A stretch of DNA of 19,835 bases from Eubacterium sp. AF22-8LB. GTDB lineage: Bacteria; Bacillota_I; Bacilli_A; Erysipelotrichales; Erysipelotrichaceae. The notes under the pieces were generated by a model that saw nothing but the letters and a program-made list of their open reading frames with translations, did not search any database and was not told the origin of the DNA. Of this stretch, positions 7,112 to 14,318 are shown in pieces; positions within the stretch are counted from its first letter, which is position 1; the number at the start of each line of letters is the position of its first letter. The stretch is taken from contig NZ_QRVI01000032.1 of the NCBI RefSeq assembly GCF_003458715.1, positions 1 through 19,835 on the forward strand, given 5' to 3'. The translations under genes were made by a program, and so were the position numbers.

Positions 7112-7528
7112 TTAATAATCCTTTAAACACTCATAGGGTTTTCAACCCTACGATTCTTGAAGCCAACTTTTAGTCGCCCATATCTAATTGCGGATTACCA
7201 AACTGTTTTGGGATATATGCCGCCCCTTAAATTCTTGGAGAGCAAATTCACCTAACCCCATCCAAATTTATTGCGCCTTTCTTATGATACACTTATCGTA
7301 TTTAACTGTTAATCAAAGTCGCTGAATGCCCCTATAGCAGTATCTCTCCACTGATTTTCCTTATATACTGTCCGTTAACCTTTTGATAGGCTGCTGCCTA
7401 CTCGAAACTAAACGGCAATTCAAAGGAAAGAGAACTCCTACCTATTTGCGATTGTAGCCTGGACTGGCTTTAAGAACTGCTACAAAATCAGCTTACGCTT
7501 ACATTTTTTAACTGTATCAAATCAACAT
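7112..7528. mobile_element. Non-coding right flank of the decayed ISL3-like element
   Basis: This 417-base stretch has no convincing ORF on either strand and is richer in GC than its surroundings. It begins with a perfect hairpin, TAGGGTT/AACCCTA (7134-7150, loop TTC), just after the small ORF. Read on the minus strand, bases 7166-7125 give the peptide Val-Gly-Phe-Lys-Asn-Arg-Arg-Val-Glu-Asn-Pro-Met-Ser-Val. I remember this as a recurrent spurious translation in many Firmicutes genomes, which supports a widely copied mobile-element end. The true right boundary is not visible. No target duplication was found. A structured RNA is the main alternative. Confidence 0.45.
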
Positions 7529-8260
7529 CTATTTACAATTCTTATCATACCAATCATTCATATTGGTATTTATAATATTTCCTTCATACCTAGTCACCCA
7601 TCCATCGGAATAGTTTGAAAACAAACTTTGATGATGCTCATTTAACTTATTATAAACAATGTCTGAAATTACAATTACTTTTCTATAATCTCTACCTGCC
7701 TTATTGCATAAATGGCACGCTGAATTTACAACGTCTCCCATCCAAATAACATCGTTAATTCCGCTACCTGAATATCCAGCTTTAACCATCAATGCTCTGC
7801 CATAATCGATACCTATCCCAACCGAAATTTGCGAATATTTCTTCTTCCTTAATTTATAATTGAGTATTTTAATCATACTATTTAGTCTAGCTGCCACCGA
7901 AATAACATTGTCAACATCAGAATTATTAGGGGTATCAAAAACTCCCCATACACAATCTCCATTAATATTTATTTCTTTACAATCAGTTTCTGCATTCATA
8001 ATAGCAACACACTCTGATAAAAATGCTCTATACATTTTTGCCAATGTTGGTCTTTTATGCTCGTCTGTCATATCAGATGACCCTACAATATCAATAAAAA
8101 TGGCAGTAACATTTACATAATATCCATTTTTAAATGTCAAATCACTTCTGGCAGGAATGCTGTCTTTATCACAGTAATCATTGTCACTTACATCTAAAAT
8201 TTCATCCATTCTTTTCGAACTTTTATCTACGTCATAAGACATTATATGATTTGATTCCAT
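7529..8260 (-). CDS. pycC: Second Pycsar-type nucleotide cyclase (compact, cyclase domain only)
   Basis: This 243-residue protein is a class III adenylate/guanylate-cyclase-fold enzyme of the kind used in Pycsar anti-phage systems, where it makes cCMP or cUMP on infection. The two metal-binding aspartates are present: Asp57 in Phe-Ile-Asp-Ile-Val-Gly-Ser-Ser and Asp102 in Asn-Gly-Asp-Cys-Val-Trp-Gly-Val-Phe. Tyr77 in Met-Tyr-Arg-Ala-Phe sits in the helix where pyrimidine cyclases are reported to carry a bulky tyrosine (from memory). The Trp173-x-Gly and Asn179 region is intact, but the position four after Asn179, usually Arg in purine cyclases, is His183. There is no extension beyond the cyclase domain. 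It is the last gene of the operon, 13 bases after the membrane effector, with a perfect AAGGAGG site. No clear terminator follows; the decayed IS begins directly. Confidence 0.85.
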   Translation of the reverse strand: MESNHIMSYDVDKSSKRMDEILDVSDNDYCDKDSIPARSDLTFKNGYYVNVTAIFIDIVGSSDMTDEHKRPTLAKMYRAFLSECVAIMNAETDCKEININGDCVWGVFDTPNNSDVDNVISVAARLNSMIKILNYKLRKKKYSQISVGIGIDYGRALMVKAGYSGSGINDVIWMGDVVNSACHLCNKAGRDYRKVIVISDIVYNKLNEHHQSLFSNYSDGWVTRYEGNIINTNMNDWYDKNCK

Positions 8261-8273
8261 AATTTTCCTCCTT

Positions 8274-8831
8274 CTATATTAACTGAAATATCATACACAC
8301 AAACCACAGAATAACTGTTGCTAATAAAAACTTTATTCCCTTGTTATACCATTTTGCTTTTAGACTACATATTTTCGAATTTGTATGTATCTGTTCTTCT
8401 AAATCATCTATCATTTCTTTTTCGTCCATATCGTTTATGGCACTCTTATAATTCTCCAATGTCATATTTCCAATAGAGCCAAAGAAAAAAATAGATGGTG
8501 CATTATTAAGATTTTTCACTCTTGCAATAATAGATAACATAAAGCATAAAATAGAAATAAAGCTTGATAAATATAGCAGTGCAACTAGAATGGCTGCAAT
8601 AATTTTTACTCCAGATAATTCTGCTAGTTGTGATACCTCTGTTATTCTTTCAAATGCACTGGGCATGCCCTTTTCAAATATAACACCTATTAAAACACCT
8701 GTTAATGCTAATGCAAATGAAACCTTAGTATCCATATTTCCTATCCATGTATTTATGATACCCAGTGTTTCATAAGCATCTTCTTTTTTAAACGCTCTAT
8801 TTTTTTGCTGTTGATTGTCATTCTGTGCCAT
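8274..8831 (-). CDS. pycTM: Pycsar membrane effector, PycTM family
   Basis: The 185-residue product matches the PycTM (DUF5706-like) effector layout. A short polar N-terminus leads into Trp29-Ile-Gly-Asn-Met-Asp-Thr-Lys and a first membrane helix (about 37-53). A second long helical hairpin or helix spans about 76-103. A cytoplasmic segment (104-164) carries Ser-Ile-Phe-Phe-Phe-Gly-Ser-Ile, Glu-Asn-Tyr and an acidic stretch with Glu-Glu-Gln-Ile-His-Thr-Asn-Ser-Lys-Ile. A final helix spans 165-184. In known systems the cyclic pyrimidine made by PycC triggers this protein to disrupt the inner membrane and stop phage spread by cell death. It begins three bases after the first cyclase stop codon, with AAGGGGA inside the end of that gene, so the two are translationally linked. 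It lies between the two cyclases in the operon. The family assignment is from pattern recognition. Confidence 0.85.
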   Translation of the reverse strand: MAQNDNQQQKNRAFKKEDAYETLGIINTWIGNMDTKVSFALALTGVLIGVIFEKGMPSAFERITEVSQLAELSGVKIIAAILVALLYLSSFISILCFMLSIIARVKNLNNAPSIFFFGSIGNMTLENYKSAINDMDEKEMIDDLEEQIHTNSKICSLKAKWYNKGIKFLLATVILWFVCMIFQLI

Positions 8832-8834
8832 AAT

Positions 8835-10265
8835 TTAAAATCCCCTTATTTTCTTCAATTTACTGATTTTTTCTTCATAATCTTTTATATGTTCATATCG
8901 TATTTTATTATTTTTAAGGCTTTTCTCCATTGCATCAATAACTTGCCAACCTATATTCTGTTCACAAGCCCATTTAAAAGTCGATTCATTTATATATACC
9001 CATATATTATTTTCCTTTGCCATACTAACCATATATCTATATGACACACGATATAACCCAAAGTAAGCATATATCTCAATAAACTCAAAAACACTATTAT
9101 TTATTATATCTTCATTATATCCTTGCTTCTTTCCTAATTCATGATAAAATTCGTCTATATCTAACCATCTATTAATACCAATATTATCGATATATTCAAG
9201 TTCTCTACAAAATGACCCATTTATTATTTTTTTGACAAAAGAATATGTAGTCTCAATTTCTGTTTGTAGCTGTTCTTTCGCTTTTCCCCTTTCATTTATC
9301 GCCTTTATTTTTTCGTTATTTTCATTCGAAAACCTTCTCTTTAATTCATCATTTTCTTTCTTCAATCTTTCTTCTAAAATAGCTAATTCCCGTTCTCGTT
9401 GAACCAGACTATTTTTTAATCTATCGATTTCTCTAATGCCATCTGCCAATCCCGCAAATGTATCCGACTCTACTGTTGTATTTTCATCTATTTTGGTTGG
9501 TTTTCCTAAATCCTCTGAAAACTCCAAATAGTAATCCTTTGTCACATAGCCTTGGAATAACTTTGTTCCTTTATATTTTGCTGATTTTACAAAAACTTCC
9601 CTATACTCATCTGACATTTGCTTGAAAACATTATCTGAAATAAATATTTCTCCGCCAGATGCTATATCTGAATATTTGCTTGCGTAATTTGTTGTATTAC
9701 CAACCCATACACAATCCACTTCGTTCTCTCTATTTTCATCACTTTCCAGACCATACATACCAACCTGAGTTACAAGAACCTTTCCATAATCAATTCCAAT
9801 ACCACATTCAATAATTTTCCCATTAACATTAGTTTTCAAATATTTATTCAAGCTATAATCAATCACAGTCTGTAAACTTCTTGCCGCATTAATTGCTTTA
9901 TCTGCTGCACTGTCCACAATATTCCCGTTTTTATCAGCAGAGTCAATAAATACGCCCATAATTCTGTCACCCAGAAATTGTCTTGTAACTCCTCCATTTT
10001 TTCTAACACAATCAACTGCCATTCTCATAAATGAGCGATATATTTTAACCATACTTTTTGCTTGGCTATTTTCTGTTAAGTATGTTGACTTACGAATATC
10101 AATAAATAGTATGGCTGCCATGATGGAGTAGGTTCTATTATTATCTTCCAATTGTTCTATTGTTGGAGGTAATTCTGAATCTATTTCTATTTGCTCAACA
10201 GTCTGTTCTGTTATTTTTTTAATCTGCAAATCTACTTTTTCAAAATCATTTTTTGAAAATCTCAT
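8835..10265 (-). CDS. pycC: First Pycsar-type nucleotide cyclase with coiled coil and C-terminal helical domain
   Basis: This 476-residue protein has a class III cyclase domain at about residues 44-225. The metal aspartates are Asp56 (Phe-Ile-Asp-Ile-Arg-Lys-Ser-Thr) and Asp100 (Leu-Gly-Asp-Arg-Ile-Met-Gly-Val-Phe). Tyr76 lies in Ile-Tyr-Arg-Ser-Phe. Trp187-Val-Gly and Asn193 follow, with Lys197 where purine cyclases usually have Arg. A long charged coiled coil (about 268-345, rich in Glu, Lys and Leu) joins this to a helical domain of about 130 residues (346-476) that I do not recognise. In a Pycsar system this enzyme would make the cyclic pyrimidine signal; the extension could sense phage or set oligomer state. 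It is first in the operon. The best ribosome site, GAGGAG, is 14 bases from the ATG, an unfavourable spacing that suggests weak basal translation. No alternative in-frame start exists nearby. Confidence 0.85.
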   Translation of the reverse strand: MRFSKNDFEKVDLQIKKITEQTVEQIEIDSELPPTIEQLEDNNRTYSIMAAILFIDIRKSTYLTENSQAKSMVKIYRSFMRMAVDCVRKNGGVTRQFLGDRIMGVFIDSADKNGNIVDSAADKAINAARSLQTVIDYSLNKYLKTNVNGKIIECGIGIDYGKVLVTQVGMYGLESDENRENEVDCVWVGNTTNYASKYSDIASGGEIFISDNVFKQMSDEYREVFVKSAKYKGTKLFQGYVTKDYYLEFSEDLGKPTKIDENTTVESDTFAGLADGIREIDRLKNSLVQRERELAILEERLKKENDELKRRFSNENNEKIKAINERGKAKEQLQTEIETTYSFVKKIINGSFCRELEYIDNIGINRWLDIDEFYHELGKKQGYNEDIINNSVFEFIEIYAYFGLYRVSYRYMVSMAKENNIWVYINESTFKWACEQNIGWQVIDAMEKSLKNNKIRYEHIKDYEEKISKLKKIRGF

Positions 10266-10333
10266 ATTTACTCTACATTCTCCTCTATAATATAAAGATA
10301 GCTTTTTTACACATTTTCACTTGCTCCACATAT

Positions 10334-10360
10334 ATTATATAATCTTTTCTTCTTTTTCAA
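10334..10360 (-). promoter_or_regulatory. Candidate promoter of the Pycsar-type operon
   Basis: On the minus strand, TTGAAA (10360-10355) precedes TATAAT (10339-10334) with a 15-base spacer, about 70 bases before the first cyclase. The spacing is short, and shifting the -10 to TAATAT gives 17. The promoter lies only about 25 bases from the IS1634-like left end, outside the element. Confidence 0.5.
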
Positions 10361-10424
10361 TAGTTTTAAAAATCCAAATATACGCGGGAGTTTGACACCC
10401 CTTTTCACAACTGATCTTAAACAT

Positions 10425-10460
10425 AGCGCCTAAACAAGCGCTTTTCTTTTACTTTTTTTG
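10425..10460 (+). terminator. Insulating terminator at the left end of the IS
   Basis: AGCGC (10425-10429) pairs with GCGCT (10438-10442) and is followed by TTTTCTTTTAC and seven T. It would block plus-strand read-through into the transposase gene, a common way for insertion sequences to limit their own activation. Confidence 0.5.
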
Positions 10461-10502
10461 TCAAATCATTTGCTTTTGTATATCGTATTATCTCGTATTC
10501 TG

Positions 10503-10511
10503 TGATATAAT
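10503..10511 (+). promoter_or_regulatory. Extended -10 promoter of the transposase
   Basis: TGATATAAT is a perfect TATAAT with an upstream TGn. The -35 region 17 bases away (TCGTAT) is weak, as is usual with extended -10 promoters. The transcript would begin only a few bases before the ribosome site. Confidence 0.6.
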
Positions 10512-10528
10512 TGTATTAGGTGATATTT

Positions 10529-12274
10529 ATGCGTGTTACAACTACTAAATCTAAAACAGATGAATCTTTTTATATCAATTATGCTTTCATCAACGAAAAA
10601 GGAAAAAGCACCTCAAGAATCTACAAGAAGCTCGGTAAACTTTCTGAACTTTCTAAAAAACTGAATACAGACAGAGATGGTGTTATGGCCTGGGCAAGAG
10701 AACAGGCTCGTATAGAAACTGAAAAATATAAAAAGGAAAATGAATCAGTTTCTATCGCTCTTAATCCAAATATTCCAATCAAGAAGGATCAGCTGAACAC
10801 TTTTAATTGTGGCTATCTTTTTCTACAAAGCATTTATTATTCTCTACATTTGGATAATATCTGCAGAAACATCAAAAACAGACATGATTACGAATACGAT
10901 TTGAACGCAATTCTTGCCAATCTGATATATGCTCGTTTTTTTAACCCAACGAGTAAGTTAAGTTCATTTAAGTATTGTCATTCGCTTCTTGAACAACCTA
11001 CTTATCATTTACACGATATCTACAGAGCATTAACTGTTCTAGCTGAAGAGAGTGACTATATTCAGGCAGAGCTTTACAGAAATACAAACTACATCCATAA
11101 AAGAAATACACGCGTTCTTTATTATGATTGTACAAATTATTATTTCGAAATCGAACAGGAACGTGGAGATGCCAAGTACGGTAAAAACAAAGAAAACAAA
11201 CCAAATCCAATAGTTGGTATGGGATTGTTTATGGATGCCGACGGATTCCCTTTATCATTTGATCTGTTTCCTGGGAACCAAAATGAACAGCTGACATTAA
11301 AAGACCATGAACATAAAGTCATCAATGATTTTCAATGTTCTCAATTCGTTTATTGTTCTGATAGTGGACTTGGTTCTAAGAAAAACCGTCTTTTGAATAC
11401 AACAGGCGGAAGAGCTTACGTGATTACACAATCTCTTAAAAAGCTAAAAAAAGATGTTCGAGAAACAGCTTTATCTACATCACAATATAGAAAGATTGGT
11501 TCCAACAAATTCATTGATTTGAATGACCTAGACGAAGAAGATCCAGAAGTTTTTAATACTATCTACTACAAAGAAGTTCCATATGACAGTAACGAGCTTT
11601 CTGAAACTTTAATTGTGACTTATTCGCCTAAATACAGAAAATATCAAGCATCTATACGTCAGAATCAAATACAAAGAGCTCAAAAAATGATTACAGATAG
11701 CGGCAAGCCAAAAAAGAATCGTAAAAATCCTAACGATCCTGCTAGATTTCTTAAAAAACAGTCCTTCACGGACAATGGTGAATTAGCTGAAGATGAAATC
11801 TGGCAAATCGACCAAGAAGTTATTGAAAAAGAAGCAATGTATGATGGATTCTATGCCGTCGTTACAAATCTTGATGATGATGTTCAAGATATAATAGCCA
11901 TCAACAAAAGAAGATGGCAGATTGAAGAATGTTTTAGAATTCTAAAATCAGATTTCGATGCCAGACCCGTTTATTTAAGAGACGATGATAGGATCAAAGC
12001 TCATTTCCTTATTTGTTTCATGGCCTTATTATTCTTCCGAATTCTAGAAAACAAACTAGAATATAAATATACAGCAGACCAAATTGTGGGCACCATGAAA
12101 AAGATGAATCTTACATTATTAGAAGGATATGGATACATCCCATCCTATACAAGAACAGATATTACAGATGATCTTCATAAATTGTTTGGATTCAGAACAG
12201 ATTACCAAATAACAAAAAAGCAGAAAATGAGAAACATCATACATCAAACAAAAGATAAGAAAAAAATACTATAA
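10529..12274 (+). CDS. IS1634-family DDE transposase, intact
   Basis: This is a 581-residue transposase in the cytoplasm that cuts and joins the element's ends. Counting from the ATG at 10529, the catalytic acids are Asp200 (Tyr-Tyr-Asp-Cys-Thr-Asn), Asp278 (Cys-Ser-Asp-Ser-Gly-Leu) and Glu466. Glu466 lies in Arg-Trp-Gln-Ile-Glu-Glu-Cys-Phe-Arg-Ile-Leu-Lys, the R-x3-E-x6-K form typical of the IS4/IS1634 group. Between them lies Pro-Leu-Ser-Phe-Asp-Leu-Phe-Pro-Gly-Asn. Length and motifs are complete and the frame has no stop or shift, so it is probably active or recently so. A GTG nine bases upstream is also in frame, but it overlaps the AGGTG ribosome site, so the ATG is preferred. It runs opposite to the neighbouring host genes. 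Confidence 0.9.
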   Translation: MRVTTTKSKTDESFYINYAFINEKGKSTSRIYKKLGKLSELSKKLNTDRDGVMAWAREQARIETEKYKKENESVSIALNPNIPIKKDQLNTFNCGYLFLQSIYYSLHLDNICRNIKNRHDYEYDLNAILANLIYARFFNPTSKLSSFKYCHSLLEQPTYHLHDIYRALTVLAEESDYIQAELYRNTNYIHKRNTRVLYYDCTNYYFEIEQERGDAKYGKNKENKPNPIVGMGLFMDADGFPLSFDLFPGNQNEQLTLKDHEHKVINDFQCSQFVYCSDSGLGSKKNRLLNTTGGRAYVITQSLKKLKKDVRETALSTSQYRKIGSNKFIDLNDLDEEDPEVFNTIYYKEVPYDSNELSETLIVTYSPKYRKYQASIRQNQIQRAQKMITDSGKPKKNRKNPNDPARFLKKQSFTDNGELAEDEIWQIDQEVIEKEAMYDGFYAVVTNLDDDVQDIIAINKRRWQIEECFRILKSDFDARPVYLRDDDRIKAHFLICFMALLFFRILENKLEYKYTADQIVGTMKKMNLTLLEGYGYIPSYTRTDITDDLHKLFGFRTDYQITKKQKMRNIIHQTKDKKKIL

Positions 12275-12293
12275 TCCGCAACAACGCAAAAAA

Positions 12294-12336
12294 GTGGCTC
12301 AAAGCCTTTATACTAGGGTTTTGGACCACTTTATTT
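12294..12336 (+). terminator. Terminator after the transposase gene
   Basis: GTGGCTCAAAGCC (12294-12306) pairs with GGGTTTTGGACCAC (12316-12329) through about 12 pairs including wobbles. An A run precedes it and TTTATTTCTTTTC follows, so it can work in both directions and closes the IS transcript. Confidence 0.6.
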
Positions 12337-12368
12337 CTTTTCTGGCTGTCAAAGACAGGATTTTAGAA

Positions 12369-12406
12369 TAAAAAAATAGGCAAAGTTATAGAAATACATC
12401 CTATTT
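12369..12406 (-). terminator. Terminator overlapping the end of the 234-residue gene
   Basis: On the minus strand, AAATAGG (12406-12400) pairs with CCTATTT (12380-12374), with a 19-base loop, followed by more U. The upstream arm overlaps the stop codon. The alternative stem AAAGT/ACTTT is weaker. It lies just outside the IS right end. Confidence 0.45.
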
Positions 12407-13109
12407 ACTTTACCCATTTATCATTTTGATAATCATATTTATAACCATACACAATAAGAAAAGCATTCACCATCTTAAAATAAGTCTTCTCCGTATTTAC
12501 TTCTCTTATATCTTCTAACTGTAACGCTTTAGTAAATGAATCCATGGTGTATTCATTCTTAAATGTTAAACCCTGCATAAACAAATTATAATAATGTAGG
12601 TTATTCTCTAATGTATTTAATATATCACGTATACCTTTTTTTACTTTAGGGAATAATAGAACAATCAATGAGCTAAAAAATTCAAATGCCAATGGATTCT
12701 CCTTCACAAACTCATTTACTGTAACATAAAAGTTGTATACAAAATCAAACGGATTCGCTCCACCTATACCACCAATATTTTTAACTAAAAATTCTAAATG
12801 ATCAAACTCAAATCCATAATTCTTTAACTCACATATTTTGGCATCCATAGGATCAAAACTAGTCTTTAAAACACCCTCATCAAAATAGAAAGGCATACCT
12901 ATAACAGGATGATAATCTGTATAATTCCAATCTTGACTTTTTAAGCACAGATGAACCATTAAAGGTACATCCATATTTAAATTATTAAATACATCTCTTG
13001 CCGTAGCCGTTTCATTAATTTCAACCATACCCTCATAAACCAATGTATGCTCTACATGATCTTCAACATAATCATTTTGATATACAACCACCTTAATTTC
13101 TTCTAACAC
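12405..13109 (-). CDS. Unrecognised 234-residue cytoplasmic protein
   Basis: I do not recognise a family. The protein starts at GTG (13109-13107) with a strong AAGGGGGA ribosome site six bases upstream. It begins with an acidic beta-strand region (Ile-Lys-Val-Val-Val-Tyr) and a ubiquitin-like or TATA-like start cannot be excluded. A glycine-rich Gly-Gly-Ile-Gly-Gly-Ala-Asn-Pro sits near residues 113-120. A hydrophobic stretch around 142-153 (Phe-Phe-Ser-Ser-Leu-Ile-Val-Leu-Leu-Phe) is followed by Lys-rich residues and may be a membrane-associated helix. The C-terminus is helical and ends Tyr-x-Tyr-Asp-Tyr-Gln-Asn-Asp-Lys-Trp. No signal peptide or catalytic motif is visible. It is a single-gene unit between the transglutaminase-like gene and the IS, inside the segment bounded by the long direct repeat, so it may belong to the accessory cargo. 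Confidence 0.6.
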   Translation of the reverse strand: MLEEIKVVVYQNDYVEDHVEHTLVYEGMVEINETATARDVFNNLNMDVPLMVHLCLKSQDWNYTDYHPVIGMPFYFDEGVLKTSFDPMDAKICELKNYGFEFDHLEFLVKNIGGIGGANPFDFVYNFYVTVNEFVKENPLAFEFFSSLIVLLFPKVKKGIRDILNTLENNLHYYNLFMQGLTFKNEYTMDSFTKALQLEDIREVNTEKTYFKMVNAFLIVYGYKYDYQNDKWVK

Positions 13110-13198
13110 AAAAATTCCCCCTTACTTATAAAAATCATAAAAGAGTCCAGACTATCACAACAATCTCATTGTGTTTCCCCCAAGGGTACCTTTTAAAT

Positions 13199-13235
13199 AT
13201 TTAAAAAGTTAACACCCTTTTTTACTGTTTAACTT
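13199..13235 (-). terminator. Possible terminator downstream of the transglutaminase-like gene
   Basis: On the minus strand, AAGTTAA (13235-13229) pairs with TTAACTT (13212-13206), followed by TTTAAAT. It is about 115 bases after the stop codon. The weaker AATAGT/ACTATT hairpin at 13331-13348 is closer but lacks a U run. The rest of 13110-13349 shows nothing I can identify. Confidence 0.35.
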
Positions 13236-13349
13236 CTAAAGTCAGGTACCATATATTCAAAATCATAGCAAATAATCAAAAAACCGCGGAACCACTGGTA
13301 TATCCATATTCATATTTATATTTAAAATTTAATAGTTTTTTTACTATTT

Positions 13350-14318
13350 TTATCTCCTATAAAACCGATTGTTCGTATCACCAGGAGCCTTTTGTCCTTT
13401 TGGAACTAAACAAATCTGAATTGCCTCTAAACGCCTACTATAGCCTTCACTACCAGAACTTTCTCCATTTTTGGCCCAGCCTAGCCAACCAAAATTCTGA
13501 CAATGCACTCTATAATAAACATCATATTCATTAGCAACCTGTCCAGTTAACTTAATCTGTATTGCTTCTAATCGTTTTGATTGTCCTGAAGTTCCAGACA
13601 TCGCATCATTTGATTTCCAATCTTGCCAGCCATAATCTTGTACATGCGTTCTATAAACAACATTTCCGTCCAATGAAGGAGATAGTTTAATATTAATACC
13701 TTCCAAACGCTTAGACTGTCCTGACGTACCACTCTGTTCACCATCATATACATAGCCTTGCCAACCATAATCCTGAACATGTGTTCTATAAGAAATACTC
13801 TTACGAATAAATGCATTATTTGTAGTACCAGGTGCTTTATCACCTTTTTTTACCAAACGAATCTCGATACCCTCTAAACGCTTAGAAAAACCTTCACTAC
13901 CAGAAGCTTCTCCATTCTTGGCCCAGCCAAGCCAACCAAAATCTTGACAATGTACACGATAATAAACATCATACTTGTTGGCAATTTCATCACTTAATTT
14001 AATACGAATAGCCTCTAATCTTTTTGATTGTCCTGAAGTACCAGACATGGTACCATTGGATTTCCAACCTTGCCATCCAATATCTTGTACATGCGTTTGA
14101 TATTCCACATTACCCTTTAACTTTGAAGATAATTTAATTTGTATTCCTTCTAAACGTTTTGATCTACCAGAAGTACCACTCATCTTACCATCCTGTACAA
14201 AATCCTGCCATCCAATATCCTGCACATGAGTCTTATATAAGATAGAAGCCCTATCATCTACAAGTTTGGCAATACTTTCATCCTTTGTAGTTCCACATTT
14301 AGTACAAGTATAACGCTT
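13350..14318 (-). repeat. Six ChW repeats arranged as two triplets
   Basis: Each repeat of about 40-45 residues has Gly-Trp, a Ser-Gly-(Thr/Ser)-x-Gly turn and Arg-Leu-Glu-(Ala/Gly)-Ile. They come as two sets of three, where the third member always reads Tyr-Tyr-Arg-Val-His-Cys-Gln with Gly-Trp-Leu-Gly-Trp-Ala-Lys and ends in Lys-Ala-Pro-Gly. Confidence 0.85.

Larger units (their letters stand above)
10385..12359 (+). mobile_element. IS1634-family insertion sequence
   Basis: The element carries one intact transposase gene. The left end shows CGGGAGTTTGACACCCC (10385-10401). On the right, 12344-12359 read in reverse gives CCTGTCTTTGACAGCC, sharing TTTGACA and flanking bases, an imperfect inverted repeat. 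Exact tips and a target duplication could not be fixed. Near the left end, AGCGC/GCGCT (10425-10442) followed by a T-rich run would stop transcription entering from outside. It inserted between the Pycsar-type operon and the 234-residue orphan gene. Confidence 0.65.

Noticed and set aside
7529..10265. Housekeeping adenylate cyclases rather than a defence system
   Set aside because: The PycTM-like membrane gene between them, the tight spacing and the mobile-element setting fit Pycsar much better.
10520..10528. GTG at 10520 as the transposase start
   Set aside because: The GTG is part of the AGGTG ribosome site for the ATG at 10529.
13139..13160. AAAAGAGTCCAGACT as a second copy of the autolysin terminator
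   Set aside because: Only one arm resembles that hairpin; the partner arm is missing, leaving a 4-bp stem.
13203..13225. A third IS1634-like tip (AGTTAACACCC followed by T)
   Set aside because: Only about ten positions match, no partner end is near, and the same bases are better explained as one arm of a terminator hairpin.
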